Assembly: GCA_963715045.1 (NCBI GenBank)
Contig: CAVQRC010000004.1
Location: 558,001 to 622,000 of the forward strand
Source of the DNA: CAVQRC01 sp963715045
Lineage (GTDB): Bacteria > Planctomycetota > Planctomycetia > Pirellulales > Lacipirellulaceae
DNA length: 64,000 nucleotides
Direction of reading: 5' to 3'
How positions within the stretch are numbered: position 1 is the stretch's first letter; every line of letters starts with the position of its first letter. The position numbers and the translations under genes are program-made. The notes under the pieces are model-generated. The model worked only from the letters and a program-made list of their open reading frames with translations. It had not been told where the DNA came from and ran no database searches. Of the stretch, positions 27,161 through 37,060 are shown piece after piece.

Positions 27161-30160
27161 ATGGCGAACATCATTCCGGTCCCCGCCTCGCGGGTCAGCG
27201 ACGCGCTGACCCGCATCCGCACGCTTTCCCAGATCCAGTTCAACCAGCAGGCTTTGATCCGCGTGCAGACGCAAGTCAGCACCGGCTATCGCTATTCCAC
27301 GATCAGTGAGGACTCGGCTTCGGCGTTGCGGGCCATCAAGCTGCAGACACTGCTGGAGCGCAAGTCGCAGATCGACATCAACGTGGCGGCCACGCATTCC
27401 TATCTGGCCGCGTCGGACGCCTCGGTGTCGTCGGTATCGACGGCGCTCCATGACATTCAGGGAGCCGTGCTGAGCGTGGTCGACTCGACGGCGTCCCAAT
27501 CCGAGCGGGACGCGGTCGCCCAACTCATCGACCATTCGATCGAGCAGTTCCTGGACATCGGCAACCAGCAGTTTCGCGGCCGCTTTCTGCTGGGCGGCTC
27601 GCGTACCAACGACGCTCCGTACGGGTTCGTCGACGGTTATGTCGAGTACACGGGTAACGAGCGGCACCTGGAGACGTACGTCAATCTGGATGTGCTGTTC
27701 GACACCAATTCCCATGGCCCCGAGGTCCTCGGCGGCGTTTCCGAAGCGGTGCGGACGAATGTCGATCTCAACCCGCAGTTGAATCCCGATACGCTGCTGA
27801 GTTCGCTGAATCGGGGGCAAGGGATCACGCCGGGGGGCGCGATCGCCATGTTTGACGGCCTTAACACGTCGATTATCGACTTGAGCAAGGCGGCAACGCT
27901 GGGCGATGTGGCCCGGCTGATCGAAGCTTCGCCTCCGGCAGGCCGGACCGTTCGCGTCGACATCCTTCCTCACCAGCTTGCGATCTCGCTCGACGCTGCG
28001 GGCGGAACCGCCCTGAGTATCAACGAGGTCGGCGGGGGCCGCGCCGCGCGGGAACTGGGCATTCTCCAGGAGGCCACGACGATCGCAGACCCGCTGATCG
28101 GCAAGGACCTCAACCGGGTGCTGTCAAAGACTACGGCTCTGGATGACATTCTGGGGAGTAAGGCCTTCGCGGCCGTGGAGATCCCTGGCAAGAACAACGA
28201 TGTCGTCATCCGGGCGAACCACAACGGTGAGCAGTTCAGCGGTGTGGCGATTCAATTCGTCGATTCATCGCTGACTCAGGCCGGTTCGGGCGTCGGTACG
28301 GGGTCGGAGTATGCCGAATTCGATCCGGCGGCTCGAGCCGCCCAGGCCGGCCTCAGATTGACCGGTCTGGGCAACGACATCCAGCTCACCGCGACGGCGG
28401 CAGGTGCCGATTTCAACAACGTCACGATCGAATTGGTGAACGCCGGCGACGTCAAATCCAATCCGACGGTCAGCTACAGCGACACGGGAACGTCCCGGCG
28501 CTTGACGATCGGGATCGACGACTCGAATGAAACCACGATTCAGGATGTGATTGACGCGATCAACACCGAAGGGACGTTCACGGCCGCCCCCGACGGTTCC
28601 TCGGGCGATCTCTTCAATCCGGCAGCGGCGGTGGCGACTTCCGATGCGGGCGTGGCGTTCGGCGACACGGGTAACAGCGGCGGGGACGCCAAGACGCTCT
28701 ACGTGTTTGTCGAGGATGGGGATTCGACCGCCCGACAGGTCGTCGACGCGATCAACGCGGAAGGGACATTTGCGGCCCAACTCGATCCTCGGGACGCAGT
28801 CACGCCCCTGTACGTGGGGCTGGGGACGGTTGACGTGGCGACCGTCGCGACCACGACCGGGGGTAGCGGTGATGTCTTTGACAGGACGGGGCTGGTCGTG
28901 GAAAACCGCGGCCAGCAATTCACGATCGACTTCACCGCCGCCGACACGATCGAAGACGTCCTCAACGCGATCAATGGATCTCAGGCGGGGCTGCTGGCCG
29001 AGATCAATCGCGACGGTACAGGCATCGACGTCCGTTCGCGAATCAGCGGCACGGGATTCGGGATCGGTGAGAATGGCGGCAACACGGCCGCTCAACTCGG
29101 CATCCGCACCTTTCGCGGCGATACCACACTGGCCGAATTGAATCTCGGTGTGGGAGTACCGACCACGCCCGGCACCGATTTTACGATCGTTGCCAATGAT
29201 GGAACCGAACTGGATATCGATGTCTCCGCCGCGGTCACGGTTCAGGATGTGATCGACATCATCAACAATCACCCTGCGAACCACACCGGTACGACGGCCG
29301 TCGACGCCCGTCTGGCGGCTCACGGAAATGGCATCGAGCTCATCGATGAGACACCAGTCGTTACGAACCCGCTCGAGGTGCGGCCCGGCAATAGTGCGGC
29401 GGCCACCTTTCTGGGATTCGTCGAGCGAAATCAACCGGCAAGCACGGCGACGATCTCCGAGCCAGCGGCGGCCACGATCGATTTCACGACGCTTAACAGC
29501 GACCTCGCAATTGCCGCCGCCGCGGTCGACACGCAGTACAACGGGGCGACGATCGAGTTCGTGTCGTCCGGATCGGTGACCGGCGACAATGCCACGGCAA
29601 CCTACAACGCGGGCAGCAACACGCTGACGGTCGATGTCGATCCAACGGCGACCACCAGCACGACCGTCCGGGACGCCATCAATGGCGAAGGAACGTTCGT
29701 GGCCACCCTCGACACTTCGAAGGGCGCGAACGACGGTAGCGGAGTCATTACCGAGCTGGGGGTCCTGGCGACCCTCGCCGATGCCACGCCGGCTCGGCTT
29801 ACGAGCCGGGATACGAATCTGCAACGCACCGCCAGCGCATTCGATTCGCTGCTCCGGATCCGGGACGCACTCCGCGCCGGCGACCAGACCGCAATCACCA
29901 ACCTCTCCGGCTATCTGGATGAAGATGTGATTCGCGTCAATCTGGCCCGCGCCGAAATCGGAGCCCGCCAGCAGACCCTCGAATTCGTCACGTTGAGACT
30001 CGAAGACGAGCGGATCGAACTCCGCACCGCTCTGAGCAATGAAATCGACGTCGACTTCGCCGAAGCCGTCACCGACCTGACCGCGCGGCAACTGGCACTC
30101 GAAGCGTCGTTCCGCACGGCCAACGCCTTGTTCCAGCAATCGCTCCTGGATTTTATTTAG
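27161..30160 (+). CDS. flgL: Hook-filament junction protein FlgL, greatly enlarged
   Basis: Second junction protein (HAP3). The flagellin-like N-terminus (LTRIRTLSQIQFNQQALIRVQTQVSTGYR) and C-terminus (AEAVTDLTARQLALEASFRTANALFQQSLLDFI) are typical. The total of 999 residues compares with ~300 in E. coli. The extra ~650 residues are an insertion of repeated beta-rich modules. Several resemble the Flagellin_IN (hook IN) motif ending in EVGGGRAARELGIL or AQLGIRTF. Others have the form FNNVTIELVNAG ... TIGIDDSNETTIQDVIDAINTEGTF. AGGAGAGCTG precedes the ATG, 12 bases after flgK. The inserted modules should face outward. Confidence 0.9.
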   Translation: MANIIPVPASRVSDALTRIRTLSQIQFNQQALIRVQTQVSTGYRYSTISEDSASALRAIKLQTLLERKSQIDINVAATHSYLAASDASVSSVSTALHDIQGAVLSVVDSTASQSERDAVAQLIDHSIEQFLDIGNQQFRGRFLLGGSRTNDAPYGFVDGYVEYTGNERHLETYVNLDVLFDTNSHGPEVLGGVSEAVRTNVDLNPQLNPDTLLSSLNRGQGITPGGAIAMFDGLNTSIIDLSKAATLGDVARLIEASPPAGRTVRVDILPHQLAISLDAAGGTALSINEVGGGRAARELGILQEATTIADPLIGKDLNRVLSKTTALDDILGSKAFAAVEIPGKNNDVVIRANHNGEQFSGVAIQFVDSSLTQAGSGVGTGSEYAEFDPAARAAQAGLRLTGLGNDIQLTATAAGADFNNVTIELVNAGDVKSNPTVSYSDTGTSRRLTIGIDDSNETTIQDVIDAINTEGTFTAAPDGSSGDLFNPAAAVATSDAGVAFGDTGNSGGDAKTLYVFVEDGDSTARQVVDAINAEGTFAAQLDPRDAVTPLYVGLGTVDVATVATTTGGSGDVFDRTGLVVENRGQQFTIDFTAADTIEDVLNAINGSQAGLLAEINRDGTGIDVRSRISGTGFGIGENGGNTAAQLGIRTFRGDTTLAELNLGVGVPTTPGTDFTIVANDGTELDIDVSAAVTVQDVIDIINNHPANHTGTTAVDARLAAHGNGIELIDETPVVTNPLEVRPGNSAAATFLGFVERNQPASTATISEPAAATIDFTTLNSDLAIAAAAVDTQYNGATIEFVSSGSVTGDNATATYNAGSNTLTVDVDPTATTSTTVRDAINGEGTFVATLDTSKGANDGSGVITELGVLATLADATPARLTSRDTNLQRTASAFDSLLRIRDALRAGDQTAITNLSGYLDEDVIRVNLARAEIGARQQTLEFVTLRLEDERIELRTALSNEIDVDFAEAVTDLTARQLALEASFRTANALFQQSLLDFI

Positions 30161-30273
30161 GGGTCAGGGGTCAGGGGTCAGGGGCCTTCGAGACACGTCA
30201 TGACGAATGTAACGGCTGCATCTTTCTCACCTCGCCCGGTTTCCGCAAGTTTTCGCCGCGTATGGCCATTATC

Positions 30274-30302
30274 TAAAGTACCTATCTTTACACACCGATA
30301 TC
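30274..30302 (+). promoter_or_regulatory. Sigma-28 (FliA)-like promoter of fliC
   Basis: TAAAGTA at the -35 position and CCGATATC at the -10, against the consensus TAAA-N15-GCCGATAA. The spacing is one base longer than consensus. It is the only such match I found near fliC. Confidence 0.55.
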
Positions 30303-30385
30303 CTCAGCTAAAGGATCTTTCGGTAGATGCGGCAGACGCCTCGTTGGCAGAGTCGCATGTCCTTGTGTGGGCAGCGTGAGAGCCT

Positions 30386-30415
30386 GGTTTCGGTCGTACG
30401 CCGAACCTGATTTTT
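30386..30415 (+). promoter_or_regulatory. Terminator-like hairpin in the fliC leader
   Basis: GGTTTCGG pairs with CCGAACC across TCGTACG with one bulged T, followed by TGATTTTTA. It could attenuate fliC transcription. The stem is short, so this is tentative. Confidence 0.35.
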
Positions 30416-30437
30416 ACGGCAAAGAGATGTGACTCGG

Positions 30438-30476
30438 TCCGGGTTCGGATCGAAGGGAGCATTCGAACAACCCGGA
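30438..30476 (+). promoter_or_regulatory. Leader stem-loop with AGGGA in the loop
   Basis: TCCGGGTTCG pairs with CGAACaACCCGGA (one bulge). The loop contains AAGGGAGC, that is a GGA presented in a hairpin loop, the classical form of a CsrA binding site. A second GGGGA lies just upstream of the fliC start (AATGGGGATTTTCC). A csrA gene is present at 53873. Confidence 0.4.
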
Positions 30477-30565
30477 TCGCAACAACGACCTCGTGCTGGT
30501 GTGGTGCCCTCTGTGGATTCCCGTCCGGTCGCAGATAGATCCTAAATCAATGGGGATTTTCCAAA

Positions 30566-32675
30566 ATGACTCGAATTAACACCAATGTCAGCTCGCTCGT
30601 CGCTCAGAACATTCTGGGCCGCACCAACGATGGCCTGCAAACGGCACTGAACCGTCTCAGCACCGGCTTGCGAATCAATACCGGTAAGGACGACCCTTCC
30701 GGCTTGATTGCCAGCGAATTGCTCCGCAGTGATATCGCTGGCGTCACCGAGGCGATCAGCAACAGCGAACGCGCCAACCAGGTGATCGCCACGGCTGATA
30801 GCGCCCTGAGCGAAGTCACCTCGCTGTTGAACGACATTCGTGGTCTGGTTACCGAGGCCGCCAACAGCGGTGCCTTGAGCGAAGAGCAGGTCGAGGCCAA
30901 TCAGCTGCAGATCGATTCGTCGCTGGAAGCCCTCAACCGAATCGCCCAGACGGCCTCGTTCCAGGGCAAGCGACTGCTCGACGGCAGTCTGGATTTCATC
31001 ACGGTCGGTGGCGACGGCTACGACACGATCGCAGACCTGAGTGTCGAGCAGGCGAATCTGGGGACGACCGGTCAGCTCGACGTCAACGTCGACATCAGCG
31101 CCGCGGCCAGTCAAGCCACACTGGTCAACAGCTCTGCTCAGACGACCAACGCCAACGCGACGGCGGACCTGGTGTTTGCCGCTCAGGCACGATTGACCGG
31201 GTTCGACGCGGACGGAACGGCCGAGATCGATATCAGTGCTCCCGGTGCCCAGAACGGTGTGACGGTTGAATTCGATTCGGACGCCAACCTGGGTTCGGGC
31301 GACCCGACCGCCGTGTATGACGCGGCGGCGGGGACGTTGACGGTCACGGTGGACGACACGGTCACGACCGATCTGGACGCGATCGCCAACGCGATCAACA
31401 CGGCCGTCGATACCGACGGGAACGCGACGGATTTCGCGGCTACTGTCGAGCGCCGGCGATGGAGCGGTCGTCTACGACTTCGCGACGACCGACGCCGACG
31501 TCACGGACGATCTGGAATCTGACTCGATCGCCGTTACCTTCGAACCGGCGGGGCCGGACTTCAACGACGTCGACATCGAGATTGCGACTGCGACCGGTCT
31601 CGGAGCGGGCACGCCGACTGCCAACTACGACACCGAGACGAAGACCCTGCGGATCACGATTGACGATACGGACCCGACCGCACTGGCCACGATCGCCACG
31701 GCGATTCAGAATCTGGACGAGGTCTTGACTGCCACGGCTACTGCTTCGGCGACTGGGGTGGCCGCCTTCGACGGCTTTGTGGTCGGTAGTCTCGTCAACG
31801 ACACCAATTCGACGGGCAACACGGGGACCACTGGTGGCGGTGTGCTCGACGACAGTCTGGTGTTCCGGCTTGCCGGATCACGGGGATCGGAGGTGCTGCA
31901 GTTCGAGGAGGGTGCCGAGATCGAAAACGTGGCGAAGGAAATCAACCTGGTTTCCGACGCGACGGGCGTGACCGCCGTGAACAACAACGGCTCGCTGGAA
32001 CTCAGCTCGATCGAATACGGCTCGAAGCAGTACATCGATCTCGAGATCATCAACGAAGGCGGCGTGGGCATCTTCGCCGATGGACTGCCGGCCACGCGAA
32101 CGACGGGTACCGATGTGGTGGCCACGGTGAACGGCTCGCAAGCTGTTTCTGACGGCAATGAGCTGTCGATCAACACTTCGACACTCGACCTGGTGTTGAG
32201 TGTCGATGCCGGCTCGGACACCGACGTCAACTTCAGCATTACGGGCGGCGGGTCGCTGTTCCAACTCGGACCCGACGTGGTCACCAACCAGCAGGCCCGC
32301 CTCGGTATCGGCAGCGTCGACGTCGGCAGCCTCGGTGGCGTAAACGGTCGGTTGTATCAGCTCGAGAGCGGTGGCAGCGCTTCGATCGAGATCAACGCGA
32401 ATCTGGCGGCCCAGATCGTCGACGACGCGATCCGGAGCGTGACCGGGCTTCGCGGGCGACTCGGTGCGTTCCAGAAGACGACGATCGAAACGAACGTCAA
32501 CACGCTCCAGGAAACGCTGGTGAATATTACCGAATCGGAGAGCCTGATCCGCGACGCCGATTTCGCGGCCGAGACGGCTGCACTGACGCGATCGCAGATT
32601 CTCGTGCAGAGCGGTACGGCGGTACTCGCGATCGCCAATCAGAACCCGCAGAACGTCCTTGGGCTTCTTCGGTAA
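30566..32675 (+). CDS. fliC: Flagellin FliC, frame broken near 31448
   Basis: Filament protein. The N-terminal D0/D1 region (TRINTNVSSLVAQNILGRTN, LNRLSTGLRINTGKDDPSGL, ANQVIATADSALSEV) and the C-terminal D1/D0 region (SESLIRDADFAAETAALTRSQ, NPQNVLGLLR) are classical. The reading frame shifts around 31448; skipping one G there yields ATVSAGDGAVVYDFATTDADV and a continuous 702-residue flagellin. The enlarged centre (~360 residues) contains at least two ~70-residue beta modules resembling those in FlgL. Transcription probably starts at the sigma-28-like site and ends at the strong hairpin at 32778. An insertion error is more likely than loss of flagellin. Confidence 0.92.
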
Positions 32676-32777
32676 CTCAGGTCCGACCCCAGAACCAGCT
32701 TGAGCAAGTCCCCGCCCGGGGAACCGCTGAGCCAGGTTCCGGGAAACGTTTTCGGCAACTGACGCGTAGACCTCCCC

Positions 32778-32811
32778 AAGAGCCGGCTGCCCCCAGGCAG
32801 CCGGCTCTTTT
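32778..32811 (+). terminator. Intrinsic terminator after fliC
   Basis: A perfect 14-bp stem AAGAGCCGGCTGCC/GGCAGCCGGCTCTT with a CCCA loop, ending in TTTT. It lies 103 bp after the stop codon and separates fliC from fliD. Confidence 0.9.
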
Positions 32812-32910
32812 GCTGGGGAGCAGGTGACCGAGAGATGAGCGAATGGTTGGTCCTGAGTACGGACTTGCTCTTCGTCCCATAGTCTCGGCGGCCTGACTGC
32901 CGATACAGGT

Positions 32911-32993
32911 TTAAGTACCCATCCCAGAACTCCAGTGAACGTATCCCACGGCCGGGGAATTCGGTAGCTGAAGCCTGTTTTGGAATCGGTTCT
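32911..32993 (+). repeat. 83-bp repeated leader element (copy 2)
   Basis: Same length and order as the copy at 11607-11689: it starts TTAAGTACCCATCCCAGAAC, shares TCCCACGGCCGGG, AATTCGGT and GCTGAA, and ends ATCGGTTCT. It ends 39 bp before the fliD start. Confidence 0.75.
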
Positions 32994-33032
32994 AAGAGGA
33001 CGGAGCCTGACGCAGCACACACGAGACCCGCG

Positions 33033-36000
33033 ATGAGTCAGATTCAATCTACCGTTGGCCTGTTCACGGGCGTGCCGATCACGCAAACCGTCGATCAACT
33101 GATTGCCCTCTCGGCACGCCCCCGCGACCTGATCACCCGGCGCAATCAGGGCCTCACGACCGAGCAGGTGGCGATCAATCAGCTTTCCTCGCTCGTGCTG
33201 GGACTGCAATTCGATATTCGCAAGCTGCAAGATGCCGATTTGTTTCAGCAGACGGAAGTCAGCACCGGCAATCCGGACATCCTGAATGCGGTGGCCACCT
33301 CCGAAACCAGTCCGCCGGCCGGGCAATTCCAATTCACGGCCGTGCAGACCGCGACGGCTCACCAGTTGCTCAGCAGCAGCTTCGGCCCCGACGCGACTCC
33401 GCAAGGACTGGGTGACTTTACGATTCGCTCAGGCGGGTTCATCGACCCGTCGATCGAATTGGCGGAACTCAACCAGGGCACAGGCGTCGCCCGCGGCAAG
33501 ATTCGCATCACGGACCGCCGCGGAGACTCGACCACGGTCGACCTGGGCTACGCCAGAAACATCGACGATGTGCTCGACGCGATCAACAGCAACGATGCGA
33601 TCAACGTGTCGGCGGAAGTCGACGGCGACGCCATCAAGCTCGTCGATCGCAACACGGGTGCCGTCTCCAGCAATCTCCGCGTGCAGGAGGTCGGCGGCGG
33701 CCGCACCGCCGCGGATCTCGGCCTGGCCAATATCGACACCCCGCTCAGCGAGGCCCTCGGCAACGATATCTACGGGATCCACTCGGCTACCCGGCTGTCC
33801 GACCTGAATGACGGGACCGGCGTGGCCCTGGTCAGTGAACTGGGCGATGTGTTTGTTGCCTTTCGCGACGAGACTTCACTGAACATCGACCTTGGCTCGG
33901 CGACCACGATCGGCGACGTGCTCGACGCGTTCAACGCGGCTGACCCTGCTAAACTCACCGCGGCAATTTCCCAGGATGGAGATCGCCTGGTGCTGACCGA
34001 TCTGACTTCGGGCGGGGGAACGTTTGTCATTCAGAACAGTACCGGCAGCACCGCTGCCGACGAGCTCGGGATCAACGGCGAGTCTTCGAGCGGAACCGTG
34101 ACCGGCCGACGGATTCTCTCAGGTCTCAAATCGACGCTGGTCAGCACGCTGGGGGGCGGAGAAGGGATCGGTGGACTGGGGAAACTTTCGCTCACCGACC
34201 GCAATCAGACGACGACGGTGATCGATCTGTCGACCGCCGAAACGGTCGACGACATCATCGCTACGATCAACGCCGCCGAAACGGCCTTCGGGGTCAAACT
34301 CCAGATCACCGCGTCGGTCAACGAGGCTCGTAACGGCATTCTGCTCACGGACACCTCGGGTGCGACTGCCAGCAATCTGATTGTCGCCAATGCCGGACCC
34401 ACCAATACGGCGGATCGACTCGGCATTGCCATCGATGACGCCGTCAGCGAGGTCGACAGCGGATCGCTGGGCCGCAGGACGATCGGTCTGTCGACGGAAC
34501 TCGCCGCCCTCAACGGCGGACGCGGCGTGCGATTGGGCTCCTTTCTCATCATCAACTCGGAAGGGCAGACCTCCGCGATCAAACTCAATACGACGGGCGA
34601 GGAAGTCACGACCGTTGGCGGGGTCATCGACGTGATCAATGCGCTCGACAACGGCGTCATCGCCCGAATCAACGACGCGGGTGATGGAATCCTGCTGGTC
34701 GACACGCTCGCCGGGGCGGAGACATTGACCATCGAAGAAGTCTCGGGGACGACCGCCGCGGATCTCGGATTCACCGCACCGGTCACGATCAGCGATTTCG
34801 GCAACGGTAAGCGGCAGACCATCGATGGATCGGCAACGCGTTCATTTTCGGTCGCCCGGGGAATCTCTCTGGCTTCGATCGGGGGGGGCGTCGATGTGGA
34901 TCGGTTCGAAATCACGGACTCACTGGGAAACATCGAAACCTTCGACCTCGACGAGTCCGACAGCCAGAGTATCGGTGACGTGATCGACCTGATTAATGCC
35001 TCGAGCATTCGTGTGGAAGCCCGGCTGAACGATGCGGGCGACGGGCTCACGCTCGTCGACACGGGCGGCGGAAACGACACACTGACCGTGCGGGAACGCG
35101 GCGGCACAACCGCGTCCGACCTGGGGATTCTCGGCGCCGGGAGCGACGAGGTGGTTGGTGAAGAGACCATCCACACGCTGCAAGGGAAGGCCGTGTTCGA
35201 TGCCACCGACGTGGATCAGGCCGCGCTGAACCGCGTGGCTCAGCAGATCAATGACCGCGACTTCGGAGTCGCCGCGAGCACCTTTTTCGACGGCCAGGGC
35301 TACCGGCTGTCGCTGGTGGCGTCGACCTCCGGAAACCGCGGCGAACTACTCGTCGACAGCCGCGGCGGCGGATTCAATTTTGACGAAATCACCGCCGCCC
35401 GCGACGCCCTGCTGTTGCTCGGCACCTCCGATAGCTCCGCCAGCGGAATTATTATCGCGTCGAGTGACAACACGTTCGCCGACGTCGTCAGTGGCGTTGA
35501 ACTCACGTTGAATCAGGCCTCGAGCGAACCGGTCACCGTCCGGGTCGACGCGACGAATACGCCCGTGCTCGACGCCGTGCAGGACTTCGTCGATGCCTAC
35601 AATTCGGTCCGCGAAAACCTCGACACCGTGACCGAGTTTGATGAAGTCGAACTCACGACAGGCCAGCTGTTCGGTTCGATCGAGGCCCTCCGCGTCGACT
35701 CGGATCTCTCGCAGCTGGTGACCAGCCGACACTTCGGCTTGGGTACCTACCGCACACTTCAGGAACTCGGGATCGGGATCGACGACAAGGGCAAGTTGTC
35801 CCTCGACAAGTCGCGGCTCGAGGAGGCCCTCGCGGCCGACCCCGAATCGGTCATCACGTTCTTTACCCAGGAGGGAACGGAGAATGAGCCGAAAGGGATC
35901 GTGGCCAAGTTCGATGCCGTCATCGAGCAGCTTGCCGGCGATGAAAGCTCGCTGTTGGCGAACCGCTCCGAATCGCTCGAGCGACGGATCGAAGTCAATA

Positions 36001-36149
36001 ACGAGCGAATTGAACGGATGAACTCGATTCTCGACTCCCAGCGGCAGCGCCTCCTGAAGGAGTTCTTTCAAATGGAGTCGATTGTGGGGAGCCTGCAGTC
36101 CAACGTCGCGGCCCTCCAAAGTCTCACGATCATCCCGCCGGCGAGCTGA
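33033..36149 (+). CDS. fliD: Flagellar filament cap protein FliD with five internal repeats
   Basis: Capping protein (HAP2) that folds exported flagellin at the filament tip. The N-terminal FliD_N region runs from TGVPITQTVDQLIALSARPRDLI to AVQTATAHQLLSSSFG. The C-terminal FliD_C region contains VRVDATNTPVLDAVQDFVDAYNSV, YRTLQELGIGIDDKGKLSLDKSRLEEALAADPESV and a terminal coiled coil ending MESIVGSLQSNVAALQSL. The length of 1038 aa is about twice normal. The excess consists of five ~100-residue Flagellin_IN-like repeats (about 33400-35140), each ending in a version of EVGGGRTAADLGL. The frame is intact. Confidence 0.92.
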   Translation: MSQIQSTVGLFTGVPITQTVDQLIALSARPRDLITRRNQGLTTEQVAINQLSSLVLGLQFDIRKLQDADLFQQTEVSTGNPDILNAVATSETSPPAGQFQFTAVQTATAHQLLSSSFGPDATPQGLGDFTIRSGGFIDPSIELAELNQGTGVARGKIRITDRRGDSTTVDLGYARNIDDVLDAINSNDAINVSAEVDGDAIKLVDRNTGAVSSNLRVQEVGGGRTAADLGLANIDTPLSEALGNDIYGIHSATRLSDLNDGTGVALVSELGDVFVAFRDETSLNIDLGSATTIGDVLDAFNAADPAKLTAAISQDGDRLVLTDLTSGGGTFVIQNSTGSTAADELGINGESSSGTVTGRRILSGLKSTLVSTLGGGEGIGGLGKLSLTDRNQTTTVIDLSTAETVDDIIATINAAETAFGVKLQITASVNEARNGILLTDTSGATASNLIVANAGPTNTADRLGIAIDDAVSEVDSGSLGRRTIGLSTELAALNGGRGVRLGSFLIINSEGQTSAIKLNTTGEEVTTVGGVIDVINALDNGVIARINDAGDGILLVDTLAGAETLTIEEVSGTTAADLGFTAPVTISDFGNGKRQTIDGSATRSFSVARGISLASIGGGVDVDRFEITDSLGNIETFDLDESDSQSIGDVIDLINASSIRVEARLNDAGDGLTLVDTGGGNDTLTVRERGGTTASDLGILGAGSDEVVGEETIHTLQGKAVFDATDVDQAALNRVAQQINDRDFGVAASTFFDGQGYRLSLVASTSGNRGELLVDSRGGGFNFDEITAARDALLLLGTSDSSASGIIIASSDNTFADVVSGVELTLNQASSEPVTVRVDATNTPVLDAVQDFVDAYNSVRENLDTVTEFDEVELTTGQLFGSIEALRVDSDLSQLVTSRHFGLGTYRTLQELGIGIDDKGKLSLDKSRLEEALAADPESVITFFTQEGTENEPKGIVAKFDAVIEQLAGDESSLLANRSESLERRIEVNNERIERMNSILDSQRQRLLKEFFQMESIVGSLQSNVAALQSLTIIPPAS

Positions 36150-36186
36150 CCCGTTTTACGAACGCATGGAAGAGGAGCAGAGTAGC

Positions 36187-36672
36187 ATGAGTCGAAGGAT
36201 TCGTCGGGAGTACCTCGAGGCGAAGGTGCTTACCGCGCCGCCGCAGAAGTTGCACTTGATGCTCATCGATGCCGCGGTGAACCATGCCCAGCAGGCGAGC
36301 GAATTGTGGGATCAGCCGACTCGACTCGCCGATCGTGACGCGGCCCTGCACCGCACGATCACGATATCGGGTGAGCTGCTGGCCGGAGTGCGGGGCTGCA
36401 AACTGGAATTCGCGGAGCAGTTGATTGCGGTCTACAACTTCATCTTCCGTCGCGTCACTGAAGCCAAGATCCACGAGGACGTGACCCGCCTGAAGGAAGC
36501 ATTGCGAATCCTGCGGATCGAACAGCAGACGTGGAACGAGGTCTGTGCCAGGGACGCGGCCGACACCGCAGGACCCGCCAGCGGCAGGCTGCCGCAACCG
36601 CACGTAGCGGTCGACCAGTTCGAGGCGAATTCGAATCTGACGTCTCCGGGAGGGCTTTCGCTGCAAGCCTAG
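36187..36672 (+). CDS. fliS: Flagellar export chaperone FliS
   Basis: A 161-residue helical cytoplasmic chaperone that binds the flagellin C-terminus. Family features are REYLEAKVLTAPPQKLHLMLIDAAV (normally ...PxxLVxMLYDGAI), LHRTITISGELLAGV and EFAEQLIAVYNFIFRRVTEAK. The C-terminal ~40 residues are polar and family-atypical. GAGGAG lies 10 bases before ATG 36187, so I prefer it to the upstream ATG 36166. It directly follows fliD, the common order. Confidence 0.88.
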   Translation: MSRRIRREYLEAKVLTAPPQKLHLMLIDAAVNHAQQASELWDQPTRLADRDAALHRTITISGELLAGVRGCKLEFAEQLIAVYNFIFRRVTEAKIHEDVTRLKEALRILRIEQQTWNEVCARDAADTAGPASGRLPQPHVAVDQFEANSNLTSPGGLSLQA

Positions 36673-36678
36673 CTGTAG

Positions 36679-37060
36679 CCGGGTCACTCCGTGACCCGGA
36701 CCAGAGAGGCGCCCACAACCCAGTGCCGCCTGGAGCCAGCGTCCGCCAGGCAAGCCGAACCGTCGATGACTCAACGTCCCCGTCACGGAGTGACGGGACT
36801 ACCTGTAAGCCCGCCACCGCCCGGCAAGCCGAACCGTCGATGACACAGCGACCCCGCCACGGAGTGACGGGACTACCTGTAGCCGGGTCACTCCGTGACC
36901 CGGGCCAGAGAAACGCCTATTACCCAGTGCCGCCTGGAGCCCGCATCGGCCCGGCAAGCCGAACCGTCGATGACACAACATCCCCGCCACGGAGTGACGG
37001 GACTACCTGTAAGCCCGCCACCGCCCGGCACAGCCGAGCCTGTACGGCGGGCGTTACCTG
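36679..37060. repeat. Complex tandem repeat with palindromes after fliS
   Basis: The perfect palindrome CCGGGTCACTCCGTGACCCGG occurs at 36679-36699 and 36883-36903, 204 bp apart. Between and after lie copies of GTCGATGACaCAaC..CCCCGcCACGGAGTGACGGGACTACCTGTA, at about 36769, 36838 and 36969. GAGTGAC half-sites are shared by both. The region 36673-37176 contains no gene. The first palindrome could act as the fliS terminator. Confidence 0.8.

Larger units (their letters stand above)
30161..30565 (+). other. fliC leader region
   Basis: A 405-bp stretch with no gene. It starts with three tandem GGGGTCA units, then holds a sigma-28-like promoter, a terminator-like hairpin and a long imperfect stem-loop, each listed separately. 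The predicted 5' untranslated region of fliC is about 250 nt. Confidence 0.6.
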
